Positions 52,423 to 61,572 of a stretch of DNA of 64,000 nucleotides are shown in pieces. The notes beneath the pieces were generated by a model that was not told the DNA's origin, ran no database searches, and saw nothing but the letters and a program-made list of their open reading frames with translations. Each line of letters opens with the position of its first letter. The first letter of the stretch is position 1. Position numbers and translations under genes: made by a program. Source of the stretch: Tamaricihabitans halophyticus (GTDB lineage: Bacteria > Actinomycetota > Actinomycetes > Mycobacteriales > Pseudonocardiaceae); assembly GCF_004340875.1 (NCBI RefSeq), contig NZ_SLXQ01000011.1:1-64000 (forward strand). The letters run 5' to 3'.

Positions 52423-52833
52423 GTGCGCGACGAGATCACATATACCTGGCGGGATCCGCTCACTGACGACGAGATGGTGGACCTCGTCCAATCGCACGGC
52501 GGTTACGCGGTCGCCGGTTGGTGGGACCAGATCAGCCAGCACAGTCTCGGTTGGGTCAGCGCTCGAGATCACCGCGGCCTCCTGGTCGGTTTCGTCAACG
52601 TGGCATGGGATGGCGGCGACCACGCCTTCCTGATGGACACCAAAACCCGGGGTTCGCACCAACGTCGCGGTATCGCCACGACGGTCGTCGGGTTGGCCGT
52701 CGCACGGGCGCGGGCGGCCGGCTGCGCATGGCTGCACGTCGACTTTGCTCCCGAGTTGGGCGCGTTCTACTTCGACGCTTGTGGTTTCCAGCCCACCGAC
52801 GCGGGGCTCATTGACCTGGAAGCCCCTACCTGA
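52423..52833 (+). CDS. GNAT-family N-acetyltransferase
   Basis: A 136-residue acetyltransferase. The acetyl-CoA motif HQRRGIATTVVG follows MDTKTRGS, and the fold ends FYFDACGFQPTDAG as in many small GNATs. The GTG start at 52423 lacks a clear ribosome binding site. The substrate is unknown. Confidence 0.82.
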   Translation: MRDEITYTWRDPLTDDEMVDLVQSHGGYAVAGWWDQISQHSLGWVSARDHRGLLVGFVNVAWDGGDHAFLMDTKTRGSHQRRGIATTVVGLAVARARAAGCAWLHVDFAPELGAFYFDACGFQPTDAGLIDLEAPT

Positions 52834-52877
52834 GGGCCCAGCTTGCGGGACAGCCCACTGGGCCAGGCACACGGATG

Positions 52878-52916
52878 TTGACAAACGGATCCCATCTGGT
52901 AATAGTATGCTAGCAT
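52878..52916 (+). promoter_or_regulatory. Promoter with overlapping palindrome ahead of the MFS exporter gene
   Basis: A consensus TTGACA (52878-52883) is followed after 16 bases by TAATAG (52900-52905), with TAGTAT also available at 52903. A perfect palindrome ATGCTAGCAT (52907-52916) overlaps the expected start of transcription. A related ATGCTAGCGT occurs at 49289-49298 in the SorC/kinase interval. Confidence 0.6.
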
Positions 52917-52943
52917 CCTATCAAGAGATCGGTGGGAATCCGC

Positions 52944-54293
52944 ATGAACACCACGCGTGCGCCCGGCGCGGTCCTGCTTGCCACCGGAATCGTGCTACTG
53001 GAGTTCGCCGCGGCGATCACCAGTTTCGTCACGACGACGCTGTTACCGATCGTTGCCGCGGACCTGCGCGCGTACCACCAGCTGGCATTGCTCATCATCG
53101 GCGCCACGCTCGGCCTGTTCGTCGCGCTGCCGCTGGCGTCGCGGGTGATTCACCGGCTGGGGATTCGCCCGACACTCGCCGTCGGCGTGGGCAGCTACCT
53201 TTCTGGTGCACTAGTGGCGGCGACCGCGCAGTCACCCTGGATCTTCGCCGCTGGACAGCTCGCGGAAGGATTCGCCAGCGGTCTGCTCGCCGTGTTCGGG
53301 ATCAGCACGGCGATCAAGCACCTTGATACCGCACTGCGCATCCGGGTGATCGCGATGTCCTCGGCGATGTGGATCGCGCCTGCCCTGGTGGGTCCATCTG
53401 CGACACTCGCACTCGAGCACCTGGTTGGCTGGAGATGTGCACTGCTGGCGCCAGTGCCGATCGTCGTCATTGGACGGTTGCTGATCGTCAGGGCGACCGC
53501 AAGGCAAGCGCTGGACCGAGACCGGCAAGAACATCCGTTACGGCGGACGATGCTCATCCCGGCCGGGGTCTTCCTGCTGGTCATCGGAACCACCGGCGGA
53601 GCCTGGCTGACCGGTACGGTGGGTATCGCCGGCTTCGCCATGGCGATGGTCGGACTCGTCGCGATACTTCCTGCCGGCACCGCCCGGTTGCGACGTGGCG
53701 CGCCAGCGGGTCTCGCCGCGATGTTCCTGTTTGGCGCCGGGTATTCCGGTGCGGCCAGCCTGATTACCGTGCTACTCACCGATGGCTACCGTGCTACCGC
53801 TGGGCAGGCGGCGATCATGCTCGGCGCCGCGCCGTTCGCTTGGGGACTGACGAGCCTGCTCACCGGCCGTGTGGGGAAAGGTAAGACCCGCTGGACGGGG
53901 CCAGCCGCCGGCTTGGCTGCGACCGCCGCCGGTACCGGTGTTCTGACGATGGCGATGCTCCCCTCAGCATTCGGTGTAGCGCTGGTGGCCTGGACCGCCG
54001 CGGGTGCGGGTATCGGTTTCGCCTACCCTCGGCTGTACATCCTGTCCACCACACCGGATGCCAGCCTTTCGGCAACCGAGCTCGCCACCGCGGTGGTCAC
54101 CGCGGAAACCCTTGGTGGGCTGTTCGGCCGGTCCGTGGGTGGCGCCATCATCGGCTTCGATGCCACCCACGGAGGGGCCGGTAGCGGCGGACTGCTCATC
54201 ACCTACGGACTGTTCGCACTGTTACTGGTGGCCGCCACTCTCGCCGCGACCCGTGCACCGAACCCCGGAGCTAACGCGCGGGTTCCCGGTTGA
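52944..54293 (+). CDS. MFS transporter, probable multidrug exporter
   Basis: A 449-residue major facilitator with about 12-14 membrane helices. The motif-A-like loop after helix 2 (RVIHRLGIRPTLAVG) and a Gly/Ala-rich core suggest a drug:H+ antiporter. I chose the ATG at 52944; the GTG at 52932 is a possible alternative. The 3' end overlaps the convergent ABC permease gene by 23 bases. Confidence 0.87.
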   Translation: MNTTRAPGAVLLATGIVLLEFAAAITSFVTTTLLPIVAADLRAYHQLALLIIGATLGLFVALPLASRVIHRLGIRPTLAVGVGSYLSGALVAATAQSPWIFAAGQLAEGFASGLLAVFGISTAIKHLDTALRIRVIAMSSAMWIAPALVGPSATLALEHLVGWRCALLAPVPIVVIGRLLIVRATARQALDRDRQEHPLRRTMLIPAGVFLLVIGTTGGAWLTGTVGIAGFAMAMVGLVAILPAGTARLRRGAPAGLAAMFLFGAGYSGAASLITVLLTDGYRATAGQAAIMLGAAPFAWGLTSLLTGRVGKGKTRWTGPAAGLAATAAGTGVLTMAMLPSAFGVALVAWTAAGAGIGFAYPRLYILSTTPDASLSATELATAVVTAETLGGLFGRSVGGAIIGFDATHGGAGSGGLLITYGLFALLLVAATLAATRAPNPGANARVPG

Positions 54294-55062
54294 ACAATCG
54301 CCGCGACCACAGATACCCGCCCAGCGCGATCACCGCGCACCACCCGAGCGCGGCGATCGCGTTGCCCCCGACCGGAGTATCGAACAGTAGCCCGCGCAAC
54401 GTCTCCATGATCGGCGTGAAGGGTTGATACTCGGCGAACCAGCGGATCGCCGAGGGCAACGACTCGGTCGGCACGAAACCACTGCCCAGGAACGGCAGGA
54501 TGATCAGCGGCATAGGTAGGTTACTCGCCGTCTCAACACTTTTGCTGACCTGTCCAAGCGCCACGCACAACCAGGTAAGCGCGAACGCCATCGCAAGCAG
54601 CACGCCGCCAACCCCAAGCCAGGCAAGGAAACCCGCGGACGGCCGAAACCCGACGAGCAAGGCGAACCCGATTACGACAAGGACGCTCGCCATCGCCTGC
54701 ACCAGTGTACCCAGTACATGCCCGGTCAGCACCGATACCCGAGCGATGGCCATCGTGCGAAACCGTGCGATGATTCCCTCGGTCAGGTCCATCGACACCG
54801 ATACCGCGGCGGTGAGTGCCGCGCCTGCCACGGTCATCACGATGATCGCCGGGGTCACGTAGTTGACGTACTCCGCTCGCCCACTCGCGGCGCCGCTGAT
54901 CCCCGCGCCAAGGGTGCCACCGAAGACGTAGACGAACAGCAACAGGAAAACGACCGGCATCACGATGATCGTCCCCGTCATCGACGGGTATCGAAGCATA
55001 TGGCGAAGGTTGCGCCGGAGCATCGTGGCCGAATCGGTCACCGCGATAGTCATGCCGCTCAC
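54271..55062 (-). CDS. ABC-2-type exporter permease (DrrB-like)
   Basis: A 263-residue permease with about six membrane helices. RYPSMTGTIIVMPVVFLLLF and LTEGIIARFRTMAIAR match the ABC2_membrane signature of DrrB-type drug exporters. It is coupled to the ATPase gene by a GTGA overlap. Confidence 0.9.
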   Translation of the reverse strand: MSGMTIAVTDSATMLRRNLRHMLRYPSMTGTIIVMPVVFLLLFVYVFGGTLGAGISGAASGRAEYVNYVTPAIIVMTVAGAALTAAVSVSMDLTEGIIARFRTMAIARVSVLTGHVLGTLVQAMASVLVVIGFALLVGFRPSAGFLAWLGVGGVLLAMAFALTWLCVALGQVSKSVETASNLPMPLIILPFLGSGFVPTESLPSAIRWFAEYQPFTPIMETLRGLLFDTPVGGNAIAALGWCAVIALGGYLWSRRLFNREPAR

Positions 55063-56024
55063 CTGGTCACCGCCTCGATCGATTCGGCTGGGCGCTCGGC
55101 CGGACTTCCGGTGAAAGCCAGGTACACGTCGTCCAGATCTGGTGTGTGCACGGTGAGCTGGTCGACCTCCACCGATGCGTCATCCAGCCGATCCAGCAAC
55201 CTCCGCAGCGAACCGATGTTCCCGTCATCTGGCACGCGCAGGGTCAACTCATGGTCCGCGCTGATCGTGTGATCCAACACTTTCGCCGCGATCTCGAGGT
55301 TGTGCCCATCAGGGAACCGCAACCGCACGTGCCCACCGGGTACCCGACGTTTCAGTTCCTCCGGCGCGCCTTCGGCGACGAGCTTGCCGTGGTCAAGCAC
55401 GGCGATCCGACCGGCGAGTGCATCAGCTTCCTCGAGATACTGGGTCGTCAACAGGACGGTTACCCCGTCGGCGACAAGCCCCCGCACGATATCCCACATG
55501 TTCCGCCGACTACGTGGATCCAGACCGGTGGTCGGCTCGTCCAGGAAGATGACACTCGGTTCGCTGACCAAGGTCATCGCGATGTCCAGTCGTCGGCGCA
55601 TACCGCCCGAATAGGTGGCCGCGGTCTTGTTTCGCGCCTCGAGTAGATCGAACCGCTCGAGTAGCTGAGCCACCCGCTGCCGTCCAGTAGAGCGCCCGAG
55701 ATGGTGCAGATCCGCCATCAACCGAAGGTTTTCCTCGCCGGTCAGTAGATTGTCCACCGCGGAGAACTGTCCGGTGACACCGATCGACTTACGGACCGCG
55801 TCCGCTTCGGTGGCGACATCGTGGCCACCGACCCAGGCCTGGCCCGAATCTGCTTTGAGCAATGTCGACAGAATATTCACGATTGTCGTCTTACCCGCGC
55901 CATTCGGCCCTAGTAGCGCGAGGACGGTTCCCGCGGGAACCCCTAACTCGATCCCGTCGAGCACCAAGTGGTCACCGAATGACTTGCGTAACCCGGTAAC
56001 TTCGATAGCTTGTCTTCGCATCAT
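55059..56024 (-). CDS. ABC exporter ATP-binding protein (DrrA-like)
   Basis: A 321-residue ATPase. Walker A GPNGAGKTT is at 39-47, the signature YSGGMRRRLD is present, Walker B IFLDEPTTG follows, and the DrrA-type C-terminal domain (VTVHTPDLDDVYLAFTG near the end) is intact. With the permease it forms an exporter for a drug, lipid or metabolite. The gap to the DUF4097 gene is 89 bases. Confidence 0.93.
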   Translation of the reverse strand: MMRRQAIEVTGLRKSFGDHLVLDGIELGVPAGTVLALLGPNGAGKTTIVNILSTLLKADSGQAWVGGHDVATEADAVRKSIGVTGQFSAVDNLLTGEENLRLMADLHHLGRSTGRQRVAQLLERFDLLEARNKTAATYSGGMRRRLDIAMTLVSEPSVIFLDEPTTGLDPRSRRNMWDIVRGLVADGVTVLLTTQYLEEADALAGRIAVLDHGKLVAEGAPEELKRRVPGGHVRLRFPDGHNLEIAAKVLDHTISADHELTLRVPDDGNIGSLRRLLDRLDDASVEVDQLTVHTPDLDDVYLAFTGSPAERPAESIEAVTR

Positions 56025-56113
56025 GACCCGCGATTCCCTTCTGGACGCTCTTCGTTGAGCAGGACTTGTTGTCGCGCACCAGAAACGGGCACGCGTGACA
56101 CTTGCTCGGAAAT

Positions 56114-56965
56114 CTAGATACGGCGGATGGTGATATCACCGCAGGATGTATGCGCGCGCACGTCAAGGAAGCCCTCGGCCTCCGGCGGCGCTTGCGCGGA
56201 CTCGCGCAGGAGATTGTGCAGTCGCCCGTAGCCGGTATGCGCGTCGAGCCACGCCGGCACGCCAGGCGCGATGCCGATCTCGATCTCACCGAATGCCGTG
56301 CGCAGCACGGCCGCGCCGCTGGACATCCCGTCGATTCGGATATCCCCATTCGCCGTCTTCGCTTCGACTCGTGAGCCCGAAATATGTTGCACGGCAATAC
56401 TTCCGTTCGCCGACTGCAACCGGATATCGCCATGCGCGGCGCCAACATCGGTACTTCCGTTGGAATTGCGAACGATCGCATCCCCATCCAGCACGCCGAG
56501 GCGCACCGTTCCCGAACCGGTACTCACCTCAGCCGAACCGATGACCTCGCGTACCTCGACGTCTCCAGCAGCGGTACGCAAGCGCAGTTGTCTAGTTTGG
56601 TCCAGGTAAACCCGCCCAGTCGAGGTTCGAACCGAACACTCACCAAGTCTGCCCGTACTCCGGAGATCCCCCACCGACGATTCGGCGTGTACTCGCGAAC
56701 CACTCGGGAGCTCGACCAGCACGTCAACCGAACCAGTTCGACTGAACAGGTCCAGTCCCCGCGACTTGGTCGTTTTCACCAGTAAGGCGCCATTCGAATA
56801 GCTGACCCTGGTGCGTTCCACGGCCCGTTTGTCGGCTTCGCTCGAATCATCGCTCGGCCGTACCTCGACCACCGTGTTGTCCCGGTCGGTGGCAGCGATA
56901 TGCAGGTCTCCGACGATCAGGTCGAACGTGGCCGAGATCGGATCCGGAGTATCGAATGTAGACAT
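56114..56965 (-). CDS. DUF4097-family beta-helix protein
   Basis: A 283-residue protein of repeated short strands such as GDIRLQSANGSI, VEAKTANGDIRI and GSGTVRLGVLDGDAIV, the pattern of DUF4097/adhesin-like beta-helix proteins. No signal peptide is evident. It is common next to RHH regulators and DrrAB-type exporters in actinobacteria, where it may sense the envelope. It lies 15 bases after the RHH stop. Confidence 0.85.
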   Translation of the reverse strand: MSTFDTPDPISATFDLIVGDLHIAATDRDNTVVEVRPSDDSSEADKRAVERTRVSYSNGALLVKTTKSRGLDLFSRTGSVDVLVELPSGSRVHAESSVGDLRSTGRLGECSVRTSTGRVYLDQTRQLRLRTAAGDVEVREVIGSAEVSTGSGTVRLGVLDGDAIVRNSNGSTDVGAAHGDIRLQSANGSIAVQHISGSRVEAKTANGDIRIDGMSSGAAVLRTAFGEIEIGIAPGVPAWLDAHTGYGRLHNLLRESAQAPPEAEGFLDVRAHTSCGDITIRRI

Positions 56966-56980
56966 TGTCAGCCCCCTCGC

Positions 56981-57508
56981 CTAGTGAACCCAACCCGTGT
57001 AACGCTGCCGCGACCGTGTGCCCGACCGCTCCCCCTGCTGCGCCGGATCAGCCTGGGTCAGCGCGGCCGAGGTGACGCGAACCAGCCACGCGTTCACCGA
57101 ACGTCCCACCTGGCTGGCCGCTTCCTCGATGGCGATCTTGAGGTGCTCCGGAAGTCGGAAATTGATCCGCGCGGTTACCCCGTCCTCGGCTACCTGCTCG
57201 GCCGCGCCGAAACCGCCATCGGCCGGCTGGGAAGACGCTGCGCCATCCTGGCCAGCTTCCGGACTCGCCGGAGGGGTCACCACGAAATGCGGGTCCCTGC
57301 CGCGCAACAGCACCTCGACCGAACCGGGCGCGAGATCCTGGGTGATCTCGGCAGCCGCCGAGGACAAGGCCTCGAGCAGGGTCAGCCGGATGGCCGATTC
57401 CAGCGGCGCGGACAGCCGCTCGGCAAGTTCTCGCGCTTCTTCTCCGCCAGCCTCCGCTGCCGCCGCGAACTCCCGTCCCAGCTTGTCTACATATGGGGTG
57501 AGATCCAT
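56981..57508 (-). CDS. Ribbon-helix-helix (Arc/HicB-like) regulator
   Basis: A 175-residue protein. An Ala/Glu-rich N-terminal region precedes a flexible Pro/Asp/Gln-rich linker and a C-terminal RHH domain (about 112-153: TARINFRLPEHLK, SVNAWLVRVTSAAL). The ATG at 57508 is supported because a promoter of correct spacing ends just six bases upstream. The array ATGGCGC at 57507-57558 sits on that promoter, so it is a likely autorepressor of the RHH-DUF4097-exporter unit. Confidence 0.82.
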   Translation of the reverse strand: MDLTPYVDKLGREFAAAAEAGGEEARELAERLSAPLESAIRLTLLEALSSAAAEITQDLAPGSVEVLLRGRDPHFVVTPPASPEAGQDGAASSQPADGGFGAAEQVAEDGVTARINFRLPEHLKIAIEEAASQVGRSVNAWLVRVTSAALTQADPAQQGERSGTRSRQRYTGWVH

Positions 57509-57558
57509 GGCGCCACTATGGCGCATCCATGGCGCCATAGTCAACCGGAATGGCGCCA
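57507..57558. promoter_or_regulatory. Phased ATGGCGC operator array over the RHH-operon promoter
   Basis: ATGGCGC(C) starts at 57507, 57518, 57529 and 57550, spacings of 11, 11 and 21 bases, close to whole turns of DNA. The 57529 copy is the palindrome ATGGCGCCAT. On the minus strand TTGACT (57539-57544) and CATAGT (57515-57520), 18 bases apart, form a promoter ending six bases before the ATG of the RHH gene. Confidence 0.7.
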
Positions 57559-57620
57559 GCGCGACTTCGAGACACAGTAAGGCCAGGTCACGGCGTCTTA
57601 TTCGCTACGGGAAGCGTGTG

Positions 57621-59486
57621 CTAGGAGCCTGGTGCCAGCGGAAGCGTGACCGAGGTCCGGGTCAGATCGAGCTCGATCTCCGGTCGCTGGCTCGGCGCGA
57701 AGAAGCCCTGGGCGTCCGTCCCACCGAGGACGATCGCCAGCCGGTTGCCCGCCGGCACGACGTGGTCGACGGCGGACAGTCCCATGGACTTCGGATAGAA
57801 CCGGCCAGGCGTCAACGGCAACTGCTGACCCAAGGTCGCCCAGTTGCCCAGTTCGGCCGCCCCGCTCGCGATGATCTCGTGGTCCACATCGGTCAACGCG
57901 ATCTCGGTTTCCAGGTAACAAGCGCTGTCCGCAGGCGTACTCGCACCCCAGCACGATCGCTCCGGCAGCGTGCGAATCCCTTGCTCGTCCCCGAGGTAAT
58001 CGCGAATGGTGGCACGCCCGTAATCCACAATGGCCGCGCCGACCCTTGCGGTGTCGGTCGTGGACGACGCGGTCACCCGCACCGAAGGCGTACCGGACAA
58101 CCGGATGTCGTGCGGCAGCGGCTCCGTCCGGTAAACGACCCTGGCCGGGGAGGACGCCTCGGGGTCGAGCACCCAGTCGAAACGGCTCAGTTCGGGATCA
58201 TCGACGAACGAGTCCGTACCCGAAGGCGCTGGCGTCCTGGCCAGACCGCCAGGTCCCGACCCGGCCCCCGCGTTCGGCCAGAGCGTGACCTCCTGGGTAT
58301 CGGCCGGTGGCCATGCCTGTTCCGGTACCCAGGTATCCGGCTTGCTTTCCCGCAGCACCGGCGGCTCGGTGTCGATGCCGTTGTCGATGTCGTACAGCCA
58401 GCGGTCGAACCAGCGGTGCAGCGTCTTGACGAAGGGCCCGCGGCGGAAGTCGAACGGGTCCACGTGCCCCGCTTGACCGAGCCACAGTTTCCGGCCGACA
58501 CCCTGGTCACCAAGTGCTGTCCACCACCGCTGCAGGTCGCGAGTGGGTGCGTTGAACACGTCACCAAGGCCATGTACGACAAAGACGCTGGCCCGAATAC
58601 CGTTGGCCTGCGGTGCATGGTCCCGCTGCGCCCAGTACCGGTTCCAGTCAGCCTGCTCGCCCTGCTGCTCGGCCAGTTCGTCATGGAACGGCGCGCACCG
58701 CTTCTCCTGCGTAGGGTCCGGGTCCGGCGGCTTCGGTTCGCCCGAACCTGGCGGATACCCGCCAGATGCCCCGTCCGCATTGAAGTGCCGGTAGAGCGAG
58801 GTGACGCCGCCAATCGGCACAATCGTGCGTAGGCCTTCGACTCCAGTCGTCGCCACCCCGTTCGCGGCCCAGCCATCCGCGGATTTGCCGATCATGCCGG
58901 CCGTTCCGGACGCCCAGTCCGCCGTTACCGGTTTGCCGTGGCGTACCGCGTCATACCCTTGCGCGCGACCCCCGAGCCAGTCCACAACGGCCTTTCCCGC
59001 CCCGTTGTCGAGCGGCCCGCCGTTGTCCGAGCAGCCGGTGGAACGGTTGGTGCCCGGCGCGTCGACCAAGGCGACCGCGTAGCCACGCGGCACGAAGTAG
59101 TTGTCGTAGAAAAGCGGGAACCGCTCCGGAGTCCCGTCCGGGGCGTAGCCCTTGAGCTGCGCCTCGTTGCCCCGCCCACAGCACGCGTAGTATGGGCTGA
59201 CCTCGACGATCGTGGAGATCCGCTGGCCGGCCGCCGCCGGCTCGGCAGGACGGATGATGTCCACCGCGACCCTGTCCGGATGCCCGTCCCCATCAACCTC
59301 GGTGCCGGTATCAACCCATACGGATTCGCGGACCGCACCGGCGTAGGAGTAGATCGGCTCGGTGACACCACCGGAAAGTGAATACGGCTGCGCTTGCGCT
59401 GATTGCGTCGGCTGAGCCGTAGCCGCACCACTGAGGCCAGCGAGCACCACAAGTGCTCCCACCAGAACGCAAGCCAATCTGGTCAT
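57621..59486 (-). CDS. Secreted X-Pro dipeptidyl-peptidase/CocE-type serine hydrolase
   Basis: A 621-residue S15-family hydrolase with an N-terminal signal peptide ending near AATAQ (about residue 25). The catalytic serine is probably Ser202 in GMIGKSADGW; VDAPGTNRSTGCSDN is the conserved loop between strands. The C-terminal half is the PepX_C jelly roll (ASSPARVVYRTEPL and following). It would release X-Pro dipeptides or hydrolyse an ester outside the cell. Cys residues near 102-103 and 152 may form a disulfide. Confidence 0.87.
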   Translation of the reverse strand: MTRLACVLVGALVVLAGLSGAATAQPTQSAQAQPYSLSGGVTEPIYSYAGAVRESVWVDTGTEVDGDGHPDRVAVDIIRPAEPAAAGQRISTIVEVSPYYACCGRGNEAQLKGYAPDGTPERFPLFYDNYFVPRGYAVALVDAPGTNRSTGCSDNGGPLDNGAGKAVVDWLGGRAQGYDAVRHGKPVTADWASGTAGMIGKSADGWAANGVATTGVEGLRTIVPIGGVTSLYRHFNADGASGGYPPGSGEPKPPDPDPTQEKRCAPFHDELAEQQGEQADWNRYWAQRDHAPQANGIRASVFVVHGLGDVFNAPTRDLQRWWTALGDQGVGRKLWLGQAGHVDPFDFRRGPFVKTLHRWFDRWLYDIDNGIDTEPPVLRESKPDTWVPEQAWPPADTQEVTLWPNAGAGSGPGGLARTPAPSGTDSFVDDPELSRFDWVLDPEASSPARVVYRTEPLPHDIRLSGTPSVRVTASSTTDTARVGAAIVDYGRATIRDYLGDEQGIRTLPERSCWGASTPADSACYLETEIALTDVDHEIIASGAAELGNWATLGQQLPLTPGRFYPKSMGLSAVDHVVPAGNRLAIVLGGTDAQGFFAPSQRPEIELDLTRTSVTLPLAPGS

Positions 59487-59568
59487 CGTACGAGTATGCG
59501 CATTTCCCCGCGGTCGGGATATGGCCCGGGCGGGTTACCGATGCCCCGAAACCGCGCGGCGAACCCGA

Positions 59569-60963
59569 TCAGCGCCGACGAGCAAGCGCCCACACACCGA
59601 GTGCCGCCATCAGCGAGAGCGCGCCACACAGCACGGCGACCTGGTTCCAGCCGGCGAACTGAGCGCCGGTATCGGACGGCGGTGCCACGGCCACGAGACT
59701 CACCACCGTGACGCCAATCGCGGCACCCACATAGCGCGCCGTATTGGTCACCCCGGTACCCAGCGCGGCACGCTCCGGCGGCACGGTCGCGACCGCCTGT
59801 CGACCTAGCCCGCCGTTGAGTATCCCGGTAGCGACGCCGGCGACGAGCAAACCAGGCACCAGACGCGGCACGGTCGAGGTAGCGGACAGACCGGTGAGCA
59901 GCAGCATCCCTACCCCGGTCGCAGCCAGTCCGATGACCAGCAAGGCGCTGCCGCCGAGCTTCGTCAGCAGCCAGCGGGCGAACAGCGCGGAGAAAGCGCT
60001 GGTAGCCGACCAGAGTCCCAGCGCCATCCCGGCCTGCACGCTCGTCATCCCCATACCGCCCGCAAGGAAAGTTCCCGCGAACGACATCAGTGCGATTACG
60101 CCAGCCCCGGCACCCGCGGCGGCCAACGTGGCAGCCAGAAAACCACCGCGCCGAAACAGCGCCGGCTCGACCATCGGGGCCTGGCCGCGCAGCTGGCTGA
60201 CGACGAAGGCGACCAGTGTCGCGGCGGCGAATCCACCCCATGCCAACGCGAAACCGATCTCGCCTTGCCGCGCCGCAACCAGGGCAATCAACACGGCGGT
60301 GAGCCCGACCGTGAACAGCGCAGCGCCAACCAGGTCCAGCCTGCGACCGCGGATCACCTCAGTCTCAACGAAGCTGGCACGTGCGGTAGCCGCGATGGCA
60401 ACGCCGGCCACCGCGAGCAGCCAGTAGGTCGCCTGCCACCAATCGGCCAGATCGAACAGCCCAGTCAGCACCGGACCCATCGCGATGCCCAGCCCCATAC
60501 TGGCGCCCCACCAGGCGGCCGATCGTGATCCTTGCGCGGAATCCCTCGTCACCGCCGCAACCAGCCCCAGCCCAGTGGCGATGACGCCGGCGGCGCCGAC
60601 ACCCTCGATAACCCGCCCAACGATGAACCACAGCGGCGTACTCGCGACGGCGCACACCACCGAGCCAGCCGCGAGTACCACCGCTCCAGCGATGAACACC
60701 CGCCGCCGACCAGACAGATCGGCAACCGCGCCCGCGGTCAGCAGGCTGACGGCGAGCCCGATACTCATGGAACTGAGGATCCACGTCGTGGCGGTCGACG
60801 AAGCGGCCAACTTCCCCGCGAGCGTTGGCGCGTTTCCGAGTGGACCGGAGTAGGCGAGCATCGCCACAAAGGTGCTGATCGAGCTGAGCGCGACGGCGGC
60901 GGCAAACGACCGGTTCGGCTCCCGCGTCTCCTGGCCGCCTTGAGCAACCGGCAGTCTGTTCAC
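59569..60963 (-). CDS. MFS transporter, probable drug exporter
   Basis: A 464-residue major facilitator with about 14 predicted membrane helices (DHA2-like). The motif-A stretch TAGAVADLSGRRRVFIAGAV is intact. The GTG at 60963 was chosen because the longer upstream frame is not conserved in character and covers the divergent HxlR gene. It is divergent from the HxlR regulator, which probably controls it. Confidence 0.85.
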   Translation of the reverse strand: MNRLPVAQGGQETREPNRSFAAAVALSSISTFVAMLAYSGPLGNAPTLAGKLAASSTATTWILSSMSIGLAVSLLTAGAVADLSGRRRVFIAGAVVLAAGSVVCAVASTPLWFIVGRVIEGVGAAGVIATGLGLVAAVTRDSAQGSRSAAWWGASMGLGIAMGPVLTGLFDLADWWQATYWLLAVAGVAIAATARASFVETEVIRGRRLDLVGAALFTVGLTAVLIALVAARQGEIGFALAWGGFAAATLVAFVVSQLRGQAPMVEPALFRRGGFLAATLAAAGAGAGVIALMSFAGTFLAGGMGMTSVQAGMALGLWSATSAFSALFARWLLTKLGGSALLVIGLAATGVGMLLLTGLSATSTVPRLVPGLLVAGVATGILNGGLGRQAVATVPPERAALGTGVTNTARYVGAAIGVTVVSLVAVAPPSDTGAQFAGWNQVAVLCGALSLMAALGVWALARRR

Positions 60964-60991
60964 CAGACCATACTTGCACAGCGTTGGTCTG
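60964..60991. promoter_or_regulatory. Inverted repeat between the MFS exporter and HxlR gene
   Basis: CAGACCA (60964-60970) and TGGTCTG (60985-60991) are perfect 7-base arms 14 bases apart, next to the MFS start. Likely HxlR binding site by position. No other structure in the 60-base divergent interval. Confidence 0.5.
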
Positions 60992-61011
60992 ATGAACAGA
61001 CTGGGTGTGGA

Positions 61012-61017
61012 TAGACT
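61012..61017 (+). promoter_or_regulatory. Candidate leaderless promoter (-10) of the HxlR gene
   Basis: TAGACT ends six bases before the ATG at 61024, as at polA. This fits a leaderless transcript. No clear -35. Confidence 0.45.
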
Positions 61018-61023
61018 GGGGCC

Positions 61024-61545
61024 ATGTCCTTGGGAACCGGATACGACCAGCAGGGCTGCTATCTCGCCCGTGCCCTCGAGGTAGTCGGCGAACGATGGAC
61101 CCTGCTGATCGTGCGTGACTGCTTCTACGGCGTACGGCGATTCACCGACCTCCGCGAACATCTGGATATCTCCAGGGCGGTACTCACCGCGCGGCTCGAT
61201 ACGCTGATGACCGCCGGCGTACTGCGCCGCGAGGTGTCCGATGGGCACCCCGAATACGTGCTCACCGAAGCGGGCCGGGCGCTGTGGCCCGTGGTCTACC
61301 TACTCACCAAATGGGGCGAGCAGTACACCAGCGGGCCACACCCCGCCCGCGTCTACAGCCACGCGGACTGCGACACCGACGTGGACGACGTCGGCCACTG
61401 CGCCAGCTGTGGCTACACGCCCGACCCTGCCGACTTGATTGTCCGGCCAGGCTCCGGACCCAACGCGATGCGCCGCGATGACCGAGTGGCCCGCGCGCTC
61501 GCCGAACCACACCGGATTCTCACTCCGCTCGAGATCAGCAGCTGA
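61024..61545 (+). CDS. HxlR-family regulator with a Cys/His-rich tail
   Basis: A 173-residue winged helix-turn-helix protein of the HxlR group (CYLARALEVVGERWTLLIVRD, Cys12 conserved). The C-terminal tail contains His113, Cys116, Cys126 and Cys129 (HADCDTDV...HCASCG), a likely zinc-ribbon-like or redox site. It is divergent from the MFS exporter and converges on the dipeptidase gene. Confidence 0.9.
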   Translation: MSLGTGYDQQGCYLARALEVVGERWTLLIVRDCFYGVRRFTDLREHLDISRAVLTARLDTLMTAGVLRREVSDGHPEYVLTEAGRALWPVVYLLTKWGEQYTSGPHPARVYSHADCDTDVDDVGHCASCGYTPDPADLIVRPGSGPNAMRRDDRVARALAEPHRILTPLEISS

Positions 61546-61572
61546 CCGGCGGAAGGCCGATACTCGGACCGA

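Noticed and set aside
59483-60241. Minus-strand frame overlapping the MFS gene in another phase
   Set aside because: Arg/Gly-rich out-of-frame shadow of the transporter.
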